From: Mesostigma viride
Lineage: Eukaryota > Streptophyta > Mesostigmatophyceae > Mesostigmatales > Mesostigmataceae
Direction of reading: 5' to 3'
DNA length: 64,000 nucleotides
Assembly: GCA_009746045.1 (NCBI GenBank)
Contig: RPFO01000392.1
Span: forward strand, 471,452 to 535,451
Part shown: one piece after another, positions 12,101 to 21,084 of the stretch
Position numbering within the stretch: the stretch's first letter is position 1
Layout of the letters: each line of letters opens with the position of its first letter
Program-made: the position numbers and the translations under genes
Notes under the pieces: generated by a model
Told to the model about the DNA's origin: nothing
Seen by the model: only the letters and a program-made list of their open reading frames with translations
The model's database searches: none

Positions 12101-15100
12101 TATAGTGCAGCTCGCCTGTGTCTGTGCATTTTTTTTTTGTTTTTTGTAAGTGTGTGGGGGGGGGGGGGGGAAGGGGGCAAAGGGATTTTTTGTTGTTTAT
12201 TTAGCTACGCAACGCATGCTACCTTCACCTTCTGTGTCTGCGCAGTGATGTGTTCATGTTATGACAATTCCATGTAATTGTGTCGGTGTTTCTGGGTGGG
12301 CAGGGTGACGTCTGGCTTTGCTCATGCTTGTTACAAACCTTTTCCTGACTGTATTCCGGCCCTCTTGCATATCTCCGGTGAGTGGCTGCTCCCCATTCCC
12401 ATCAGTTGACAACGCGGTGACCAAGATGAAGGACCTCTCCATCGGCTCCACCCCTGCACCCGCCACCGGCTCCTCCCTGGGCGACGCCGCGGTCATCATG
12501 CCGCCCTCCCTGCAGATGCAGGCGGGCCACACGGGCCTCTCCTTTGGATCCTTTGGCGATGGGTTCAGCTTCTCTGGTTTCTCTGCCGCGGCCACAGGAG
12601 AGAGCGTCCCCTCAACCTCGCAGGGCATGCAGGGCGCCAGCCGCGCACCCGGTGCTGCCAGCGCCGCATCTGCCAACGCAGTCGGTGGTGGGCTCAAGGA
12701 CTCGGCCCCCTCGGGCCAGGACTCTACCTCGGCCAACCAGCTGGCTTCTTCTGGCGTCTCGCTCGCCAACAGCGGGTCGCAGGGAAGCTACAGCGTGCCG
12801 TCAGACAGCAGCAACCAGGCCCAGGGGAGCGCCCCCGCCCAGCAGGCGCAGCGCCAGCTCCCCGTCAAGGCCGCGCAGCCGTCGTCCACTGCCGCCGCCG
12901 TCACCAACATCCTGCCCATGGCCCCCGGTGGTGCAGTGGCCGCGCAGGGGTATGGTTCTTACGGCGTGCCGCCCATGACGGGCTCGTACGGCTTCAATGC
13001 CAGCCCGATGCCCACGGGTGGTGCGGGCACGTTTGGGTCGCCGTACGACGCGGGCGTGGAGGCGCAGGCCGACATTGCCCGTCAGACGGGTCTGGTGAGT
13101 GATCTCACCTTGCTGGGGGGATGGGGGCTGGTGTTTCCAATGAGTATTGGCCTGCTGATGTCATGGGTAGTGTCACCTTGCACTGTTTTGCAGGTTGGTT
13201 TGTGACCTGGTGTACTTCCCGGTGCAATGCCCAAGTGCACTGGTGAGAGTTCAGGATGGTTTGTTTTGCAAAAAATGTCGGCAGGAGTGTGGATTTGTAG
13301 GGTGAAAGTTTAGGATGTGTGGTTTGCGTATGTATTGGCCCTGATCAGGGTTCTATGGGGTGGCTTTGCAGCTGGGGTCTTGCTGAGAGGCATGGTCACT
13401 GCTGGACACCCGGCAGGCACTAAATAGCTTTTCTGGCAATGTCCTTGCTCTGTGGCCGTGGACAAGGGGGCATATGTCTGGGCATATGGCCCTGTGTTGA
13501 TTGGACTATGCCAGTTCATTGGCTTGGTTGGCCAGCCTGAAGTAGGTGGTGCTGGGGAGGCATGATTCTAGCCATCGACTGAGAGAGGCACTCTTGGATC
13601 CTTGTCTGGTAGGCACCACTAGTTTCTTCTTGTCTGGTAGGTACTTGTAGCTCCAATGTGGGCTTGGACGCAGTGCAGCATAGCCAAGGGCAAGAGACAG
13701 GCACGCTAGCTTGTGTCAGCCCTCGGGCGGCTTGCTTCACAGTCTGTTGTTTTGGTCAAACAGCAGTTCATATTCGCATGCCACGAGTTCTTCCAGGATG
13801 AGCTTATACTGAATGCCATACGTCTGCTAGCTAGCCTGCACGCGACCCTTTCATGGTAAAATTTGTTGGAACTTACTTGTGCTGCTGCACTGCGATGTTT
13901 TGTCCCGCCCATCCTGCCCTTCCCCCCCGCTTCTGTGTTGACTATGCATGTTATTATGGTCTTATCAAACTATGTTATACATCACAGTACCAGGACGCCT
14001 CGTCGGCCATGCTCTACTCGCAGCCATTCCGCCCCTCAGCCGTGGACGCCTCGGGCATCGACACCACCAAGTACGGCCTGGGCGCCACCGTGGCCTCAGC
14101 CTCTTCTGCCTCCACCACCAGCCGCTACATGCAGCCTGCCAGCAGCGCGGTCGTCGGCCCGTCCTCCTCAGCCGCCTCCCTGCCCTCCACGCTGCCATCC
14201 TCGGCTGGAGGTGCCGCCGCCTCGGGCTCTAATGCTGCCTCCTCGGCCTCCCAGTCCTCATCCCAGTCCTCGGTCTCGGCCACCCCCGCGGCCCCTCAGC
14301 TACAGCCGCGCCAGCAGCAGCAGCAGCAGGCCGCCCAGCAGGCGCCCGCGGTCCACCCAGCGGTCCCCTCGCACCAGCACCAGCACCAGGCAGCGCTGCA
14401 GCCGCCGCTGGCCATGCAGCAGCAGCACAGCCAGTTTGCAGGCACGCCCGGGATGGGGCCGTCGGCCGCCCAGTACGGCAACACGGCCATGTACGCGGCG
14501 CCGGCCGCCTATTACATGCCCCCGAACGCCTACTACATGCAGCCGTACCAGTACACAGCCAGCACGCCTGGGTACCCTCAGGGGCCCACGCAGGCAACCA
14601 CGTTCCCGCAGGGCGCGGGCGGCAGCTACGGCGCGCCGTCCACGGGCGGCCCCGTCAAGTTCCCCAACAACCAGTTCACCAACCCGTACAGCAAGATGAG
14701 CGGGTCCAACGCGGGCGGCGGCGTGCCCCACGCGGCGGGCAGCTCCCGGGGCTACAACACGGGGTACAGCGCGCAGCACTACGCCACAGGCACGGTCGCG
14801 CCGGGTGCGGCGGGCAGCGCGGGCGGGTACGAGGACATGTCGGCGGGGCAGTACAAGCAGGACACGAGCCTTTTCATCCCCTCGCAGCAGCAGCAGGTGA
14901 GCGAGCCAGGTTTACTCTGTTGTGTTTTTGTTCTCAAACACTTCCTTCAAGAGATTTGGGGGGGGGGCTTGGTCGGGTCGGCCGAGGACTCAGGTTTGAT
15001 CACCGGTGCAGGTACTGAGTGGGCCTCCACTGGTGCCCGGTGGTAGGATGGGGTGTGTGGATTAGCTGGTAGCTTGCATGTGGTGGCATGTGCAGTTGGT

Positions 15101-15658
15101 TTTGATGGGTGCAGCCTTGGCATTTCGGAATCTGGTGAGTTGTGATGACTGGTAATCCTTGCTGTGATCTGGGCTGTTATGGGTGACTGGTGACGAATAT
15201 TTTTGCTGTGATGTCATGATGTTGGCGGGTGGCTATGTATGAAAACGTGTTTAGAAGCTGTGGATATTGCGCGTGCGCCCGGTGCCCCCAGGCTGTGCTT
15301 CTCTCTCCTGTGCTTTGCCTTGCAGTTGTGTGCAGTCATGCTGACATAGTGCGCCTCCACCCCTGTTTGATGTCTCCCCCCTGCCCTTTTCCAGGGACAG
15401 ATCCCACGCGACATGGCGGCGGGCATGCCCACAACGTCCTACTACAACCTCCAGGCACAGGGGCAGTACACCCATGGGCAGCAGCAGCCCACCCACCACG
15501 CCTATGCTGGCATGTACCACCCATCCCAGGGTGCCCAGCCTGCACACCAGATCATGCAGGCGCAGGCAACTATGGGTGCGGGCCAACCCAGCGCGGGGGG
15601 CTATAACCAGCCATTGAGGGACGGCCAGCAGCTCTCGTGGAACAACACCAGTTACTAG
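9194..15658 (+). CDS. GIP1-like protein (GBF-interacting protein 1 N-terminal domain)
   Basis: Eight exons: 9194-9407, 9527-9570, 9708-9885, 10040-10235, 10631-11337, 12406-13094, 13988-14896 and 15395-15658. All are GT-AG and in phase, giving 1066 aa. Residues about 28-86 match the UBA-like GIP1 N-terminal domain (IPAIAKKHVEQIKQIV, EEEIYVEYKACNCDV, NPFEEVKGKKKKHKE). An RGG-like patch (GGGFRGGRGGGRWGGRAG) follows, then about 900 residues rich in Ser, Ala, Gly and Gln, with Q-tracts (QPRQQQQQQAAQQ) and Tyr-rich segments near the C terminus. Plant GIP1 proteins are reported to bind G-box factors and act as co-activators or chaperones; the disordered tail is typical of them. A possible algal poly(A) signal, TGTAA, lies at 16006-16010. 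The domain is clear; the role in this organism is inferred. Confidence 0.88.
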
Positions 15659-16289
15659 GGTGGCTTGCACGCATGCGCGGGTGTGCGCACGGTGTCAGGA
15701 TTAGTGGATTGGCTTTTGAGATCAGGTTTTTGTGCTGTTTTACTTTGAACACAGCCCAGGGCCAGGTATTAAATGTAGGCCGAGGCAAACAGCCTGGGGG
15801 TTGGGTTTTATCTATTCTTTCGGGTGGTATCCCCGGATACAGGTGGCCCACCAGTGTATTGCCAGGACTGTTAAACACCATCCCGCAAAGCAGCGGGGTT
15901 AACTGTCGTTGCTCAAAAACAGGGCAGGTTGCTGGCAGCTAAGGCGTTCGGAGATAGAAGGCAGGCAGCATTTGGAAAAAGCTGAAAATGCGACTTAAAA
16001 AGCGCTGTAAGCCGTGGTGGCTTTGGGTACAGCGGTGTACATAAACAATGACCATGGTTACGTTAAAACTTTTGCAATAATTTGAAGCAACTTTCTTTTT
16101 CACTTTGGCATCTTGCTGCTGCAGCAAATAGACTTCTCATCCACCTGGAAAGTAAAAAGGAAATTCACATGCGGGGATGCACCTAGGTTGCAATAATTAA
16201 TAAATGTATTAATCCACTAGTAAACTAAAATATAACATGACTTCCTTCATGTATATAGCGCCGGCCGGGTACCATGGGAGCTCAAACAT
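15659..16289. other. 3' flank of the GIP1-like gene
   Basis: This stretch holds the presumed 3' UTR. TGTAA, the usual poly(A) signal of chlorophyte nuclear genes, occurs at 16006-16010. Beyond it the DNA becomes AT-rich. No gene is seen. Confidence 0.45.
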
Positions 16290-16605
16290 TAAAAATTAAA
16301 ATTAAATTATAACATGCCTCCGTCTCCCCCGCGCGCGGGGGAAGGCTGGCCCGGCACCCGTGCTCCTCACCTTTAAGTACATGGCGGACAAGCTGGCGTT
16401 CCTTAAATGCCGCAAGAAGCTCTCGGAGACTCGCTTCCCGCTGGACGACGACTTGACCCTGGCCCAGCAACAACGGCGACGCGAGCTATGGCCGACCTAC
16501 CTTCAGCTCCGGCAGCGCGCAAGGGGGAAGCCGGTATACTGGAGGGGGGCGGTCATCCACGTTGACCACAAGCCCTGGCAGCCCCCTCCTGCCACCTCAG
16601 ACTAG
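16290..16605 (+). pseudogene. LINE ORF1 C-terminal fragment behind a retroelement tail
   Basis: The plus frame from about 16340 to the TAG at 16603 encodes a C-terminal ORF1-like piece (VLLTFKYMADKLAFL, LTLAQQQRRRELWPTYLQLR, VYWRGAVIHVDHKPWQ) with no start codon. The sequence just upstream (AAATTAAATTATAACATGCCTCC, about 16301-16323) repeats the tail/3'-UTR sequence seen at 18730-18757, in the same orientation. The unit is therefore a chimera of two retroelement fragments. I recognise the family only as algal L1-like ORF1. Confidence 0.55.
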
Positions 16606-16810
16606 GAATATATCAAAGAGACAACAATATAATTACTTACAGCAGAGTGAAATCACTCAAACCAAAGCAAACGCCCAGCTATAAACCTCTATACAGAGCC
16701 ATGGACTAGGAATATATATTAAAAATATAATTACTTACAGCAGAGTGAAATCACTCAAACCAAAGCAAACGCCCAGCTATAAACCTATATACAGAGCCAT
16801 GTCAAAGCTC
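16601..16810. repeat. tandem duplication of a retroelement 3' UTR
   Basis: A 104-bp unit starting ACTAGGAATATAT occurs at 16601 and again at 16705. Both copies carry the minus-strand 3'-UTR sequence of the adjoining retrotransposon. The first copy begins at the stop codon of the ORF1 fragment, so the junction sits on the shared string GACTAGGAATATAT. Confidence 0.8.
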
Positions 16811-16852
16811 TATACTACGATAAGACCAATGGAAACGCCTAACGGGAGGAAC

Positions 16853-17959
16853 CTAATAGCCCTGCTGCACCGCAAAATCAGCCCGCGTACGGCGGAGCAT
16901 GATGTCCGCCATGGCCCGAGTCAGCGCCACCGACAAGCGCTGACGCCAATATGACGTCCAGGTCCGCGCCGACCATGGGGCCCGCTGGCCCTCCAGGTCC
17001 AGCCGGTCCTCCCGGAGCCGGCAACACTCCTTGAAGAAGGCGGAGGTCAGGGGCCCCATGGCCCCAAACTCCTCCAGGACAAAGGGCACCACACGATGGT
17101 GCCCGACGTCGCCGTAGGCCAGGAGCTTGGCCCGCTCCGCCCGGTCCGCCGTGTAACCTGCCGTGAGGGAGGCCCCAGCCACGTGGCTAAGAGCCAAGGG
17201 CCGCGCCACCGAAACGTCAATAAGCAGATGCCGGCCACCCCCTCAAAGTCCAGCACCACGATGTCAGGCCGGTGGTTGGGGGAATAGAAGGCAGCGCCAT
17301 CCGCATCCTCGGACCGGATGTTCGCGTGGGGGAAAACCGACCGAATCATGGCGAGCACCACCGTCAGGAGGACAGTGTGCAAATACAAATACCAATTCTG
17401 ATTCTGTTGGCCCCCATGCAGGCAAGGTAGTGAGTCCCCGTGGGATCCAGCGGCTGCCCACAGCTACCACAAGGCCGCCCGGCCGGAACAAGAGGCTGCG
17501 GGGCAAATAGCTGGTGCCGGAGCGCCACCGAGTAGTGGCTGGGAGCCAAGGCGAATGGGGGGCCATGGGAAGAGCACGAAGGTACGCCGAGCCCACACTC
17601 CGCAAGGAAAGCGAGAACAGCCACGCACGTCCCTGGGCGTTGAGGTCCGCGAAAAGAGCAATCCAATCAGCCGTGTGCAGAATACCCGCGTAGGTTTTCT
17701 GGTGTTTATCGATGACGCGAGCAGGGAATGCGGCGGGAGATTGAACGGAGGCGACCGAGGGAGTGCCGCGAGGGAGGTGGCGCTGTACCGCCTGAGCGGC
17801 ACGGACGGGAGAACAGGCCTGCTGGATCTCAGCATAGGCCTCCTGGATGGCGGTGACGAAGGGCAAAGGGCTGCTGGGGTCCAGGAGGTCAGGCGCTGCC
17901 GTTGCCAAAAGGGGCAGGAGCCGGCAGCTTTCCGCCCACGACTGAGCGACGGAGCCCAA
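16853..17959 (-). pseudogene. non-LTR retrotransposon C-terminus with restriction-like endonuclease, frameshifted
   Basis: The minus strand encodes part of a reverse-transcriptase polyprotein C-terminus. A CCHC knuckle (CGSCGQPLDPTGTHYLAC, near 17425-17480) comes first, then the segment PDIVVLDFEG ending FAVQQGY* at 16853. The PD...LLIDV pattern fits the PD-(D/E)XK endonuclease of R2/NeSL-like elements. The copy is broken in two visible places: a short insertion after the knuckle that shifts frame (around 17372-17406), and a one-base deletion in a G run within FEGGGRHL (five C's on the plus strand near 17237, against six G's in the other copy). The 5' part of the element is absent. Confidence 0.7.
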
Positions 17960-17978
17960 AAAGGAATATATATACCAG

Positions 17979-18534
17979 ACAGAATCAGAATTGGTATTTG
18001 TATTTGCACACTGTCCTCCTGACGGTGGTGCTCGCCATGATCCGGTCGGTTTTCCCCCACGCGAACATCCGGTCCGAGGATGCGGATGGCGCTGCCTTCT
18101 ATTCCCCCAACCACCGGCCTGACATCGTGGTGCTGGACTTTGAGGGGGGTGGCCGGCATCTGCTTATTGACGTTTCGGTGGCGCGGCCCTTGGCTCTTAG
18201 CCACGTGGCTGGGGCCTCCCTCACGGCAGGTTACACGGCGGACCGGGCGGAGCGGGCCAAGCTCCTGGCCTACGGCGATGTCGGGCACCATCGTGTGGTG
18301 CCCTTTGTCCTGGAGGAGTTTGGGGCCATGGGGCCCCTGACCTCCGCCTTCTTCAAGGAGTGTTGCCGGCTCCGGGAGGACCGGCTGGACCTGGAGGGCC
18401 AGCGGGCCCCATGGTCGGCGCGGACCTGGACGTCATATTGGCGTCAGCGCTTGTCGGTGGCGCTGACTCGGGCCATGGCTGACATCATGCTCCGCCGTAC
18501 GCGGGCTGATTTTGCGGTGCAGCAGGGCTATTAG
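17979..18534 (+). pseudogene. second copy of the restriction-like endonuclease C-terminus, inverted
   Basis: This plus-strand copy encodes the endonuclease domain without the one-base deletion: MIRSVFPHANIRSED, PDIVVLDFEGGGRHLLIDV, SVARPLALSHVAG, then LTSAFFKECCRLREDRLDLE and stop at 18532-18534. It begins abruptly at the string ACAGAATCAGAATTGG shared with the other copy and lacks the CCHC knuckle. The 3' UTR continues to about 18676. It is a fragment and could not retrotranspose alone. Confidence 0.75.
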
Positions 18535-18856
18535 GTTCCTCCCGTTAGGCGTTTCCATTGGTCTTATCGTAGTATAGAGCTTTGACATGGCTCTGTATAT
18601 AGGTTTATAGCTGGGCGTTTGCTTTGGTTTGAGTGATTTCACTCTGCTGTAAGTAATTATATTTTTAATATATATACCAGTAGTGTAGATTAGTAAGGCT
18701 TAGCCTAGCATGTGGCCCACGCGCATTAAATTAAATTAAATTAAATTATAACATGCCTCCGTGGGGAGGTCATGTAGCACATATTTCATGATGGATGGGG
18801 TGGAGGAAGCCGCGTGATCGAACTATCCTAACTCTATCTAGAAAATCCTAACTGCA

Positions 18857-19363
18857 CTACTCATCAAAACGCCTCCTCCGCTTGGGGGGAGGTGGCTTGC
18901 CCACAGGGTCGGGCGTGTGCGCCTTGACAATCTTCTTCCACCGCGTCTTGTCCTGCATGGCAGTCCAAAGACGGGAGAGAGAGTGGATGCGGTGCTCAAA
19001 CTGGGCTGGGACCACGAGGTCGTCCAGCAGCATCTGAACGTAGTTGGTGACAGGTTTCCCTACCCTTTTGGGAATGTCCTTGGGGCCAGGCCAGGTCAGA
19101 ATGTGCCGCCCTGGCTGTCCAAGCCGCTGGGGGCCGGCCAGACCAAGGGTGGTGTCGACCTGGCTGGTGCATGCAAGGTGTCCTACAAATGCTATCCTAC
19201 GCTGTCTAATCTCGTCCGAAACACGAGGCATGCCATGATACAGAGACTCTGATGACGGACGCTCGGAAAAACCTACATTAAGGACCTGCCGGAGCATCCT
19301 GTAAACGGTGCCGTCGAGCCGAGCTGCCAGTTTGGGGGCATGTGCGCCCATAATGGCCCCCAT
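18857..19363 (-). pseudogene. 5'-truncated LINE, post-RT C-terminal region
   Basis: The minus-strand frame encodes the region after the reverse transcriptase: ARLDGTVYRMLRQVLNVGF, SLYHGMPRVSDEIRQRRIAF, VGHLACTSQVDTTLG, GRHILTWPGP, and a basic C-terminus ending KRRRRFDE at 18857. No fingers or palm domain remains. The 3' UTR runs leftwards to a TTAAA-repeat tail at about 18724-18748, a normal tail form for algal LINEs. It is dead through 5' truncation. Confidence 0.75.
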
Positions 19364-19419
19364 GGATGATCGATGCCTTCAACATTTAGCCATGCTTTGT
19401 CTATAATGGGACCCCCATG

Positions 19420-19690
19420 GATGTTGCATTAAGAATTTAGCCATGCTATGGCCATGCAGAGAGATGCTCTCTGTCGAGAAGCCATGTCCTAGCTCTCGTA
19501 TAGCTGATGATGATCTTCCTCCCTCACAGGCATGCTCCCCCCTTACCCGGGCATAGCGTGATAGACCATGAGGGTGCAGGTGCCTTGGTGCACCTAGAGC
19601 AGGGGTAGCTTACATTCCCACCCTTGCACATGTGAAGTAGCCTAGAATGTATTAAAAGCCATATGCCCCTTCTCAGGCTATGTGCTACAT
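19420..19690 (+). repeat. dispersed repeat, copy 1
   Basis: This stretch (CATGCAGAGAGATGCTCTCT, GTGCACCTAGAGCAGG, ATGCCCCTTCTCAGG and the spacing between them) recurs in reverse orientation at about 26290-26515. No ORF was recognised. The family is unknown; it may be part of a retroelement 5' region. Confidence 0.6.
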
Positions 19691-19704
19691 CTACTCCCAA
19701 CGGA

Positions 19705-19870
19705 GTGATGTTGATAATTAATTAATTAATTAATGCCTCCGTTGGGAGATCATGTAGCACATATTCCATGATGGATGGGTGGAGGGGAGGAAGCCGCGTA
19801 ATCGAACTAACCTAACTCTAAGCTATCTAGATTAATTAATTAATTAATTAATTAGACTCGTGCTCCCGTT
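19705..19870. repeat. stacked LINE 3' tails and 3' UTR
   Basis: Two (TTAA)n-type tails, at about 19712-19733 and 19830-19855, flank about 100 bp of LINE 3' UTR (ATGCCTCCGTTGGGAGATCA, GTGGAGGGGAGGAAGCCGCG), which resembles 18748-18830. A severely 5'-truncated LINE copy has apparently landed at the tail of another. Confidence 0.7.
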
Positions 19871-19893
19871 GGGGAGTCACGGAGCATTAACCC

Positions 19894-19994
19894 CGATGGA
19901 TGGATGGATGGATGGATGGATGGATGGATGGATGGATGGATGGATGGATGGATGGATGGATGGATGGATGGATGGATGGATGGATGGATGGATG
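19894..19994. repeat. (GGAT)n tetranucleotide array
   Basis: About 25 perfect copies of GGAT lie inside the 3' UTR of the LINE whose coding part ends at 20109. Confidence 0.97.
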
Positions 19995-20108
19995 GGTGCA
20001 AACATTCCTACCGGTCTAATCTATCTACATTGGCTACATACTACATCTACCTAACAGCATTCTAACTACAACATCTATCTAGGCAGCCGCACGCTGCCCG
20101 AGGGGGAG

Positions 20109-20782
20109 CTATCTGGCGTGCCGCCCGCGGGACTGCACACGCGGGCGCTTCCCCACTGGGGGGGGCTCATTGTCCTCTATGACCTGGGCCCACTTGGCCT
20201 TGTCCATCATCTTCTTCCAAATCACGGAGAGGCCGAGGCCCCCCATGTCCTCTACTAGCTGTTCCTTGAAGGTGCGGGCCTTGCGGCGTCTAACATCACT
20301 AGGCCCAGCCCACGTCAGGAGGTGCCGGCCAGGCTGGGCTGGTCGCAGTCCTGCGGGGGGGCCACGTGAGGTGTCTACCTGGTTTGTGCGAGCTAGGTGC
20401 CCTACAAGCTGCAGGCGGCGTTGCTTAATGGTGCTGGTGATATAGGGCATGCCCTGGTACAGGTCCTCATTGCGGACACATGAGCAGCATATCCTACTCT
20501 GAAAATGGAACGCAGCATGCTGGTGACCGCGCCGTCCAGCTTGCGGGCCAGGTCGGCGGTGAGGGTCCACGTCTCGGCGCCATACGTGAGAACAGGAAGG
20601 ACGAGGACCTTGAACAGGTCCTGTTTCTCGATCTTGCCCAGGGGCTTGCGCCACAGGGCCCGGTACTGACGTAAAGCGTGCCAGGCGAGGGAGATGCGAT
20701 GGTCCACATCAACCTCGCAGCTGGGGAGCAGGCTGCCCAGCAGCTTAACGCGGTCCCGATACAGGACTCGAGAGCCGTCTAG
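20109..20782 (-). pseudogene. LINE reverse transcriptase, 3' part (split by a transposon)
   Basis: Read on the minus strand from 20782, this continues the RT ORF interrupted by the piggyBac-like element: DGSRVLYRDRVKLLGS, DHRISLAWHALRQYRALW, GKIEKQDLFKVLVLPVLTYG, AETWTLTADLARKLDG. A frameshift near 20490 precedes NEDLYQGMPYITSTIKQRRL, VGHLARTNQVDTS and the stop at 20109. The other part lies at 25414-26285. Together they span about 1.5 kb of coding sequence; the endonuclease domain is missing. Confidence 0.85.
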
Positions 20783-21084
20783 CCCTTGGATCGTGCTGTC
20801 CCCTATTTATAGTGGCCAGTTCAACTCGCCCCTACGAATAGGGGACAGATGGGAAGCGGCGCGCGCGAATGCCAGTAGACATTTCCGTGATATTTTTAGG
20901 TCTGCTGCTAGAGCTAGATGTGCTCTACGCCCTGATACCGTACATCACTATGTTCAGACCAAGTCTGCAGGGACTAATTAACGGTTACAGTACAGGGGGT
21001 ACCCTGTTTGACAGCTGTCCGCGCGCCTCAAAAATTGACAAAAACGTGGAAGGACGATGAAGACGACGATTGCGGCGGTAGACC

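Larger units (their letters stand above)
16712..18676. repeat. 0.7-kb near-perfect inverted repeat with 572-bp spacer
   Basis: The arms are 16712-17406 (695 bp) and 17979-18676 (698 bp). They differ by only a handful of substitutions and one-base indels over the stretches I compared. They are head to head, with the two retroelement 3' ends pointing outwards. The high similarity suggests a recent event. Confidence 0.9.

Noticed and set aside
16853-18534. Twin-priming inversion as explanation of the retroelement palindrome
   Set aside because: Twin priming inverts the 5' part without duplicating the 3' end, whereas here the same 3' segment is present in both arms.
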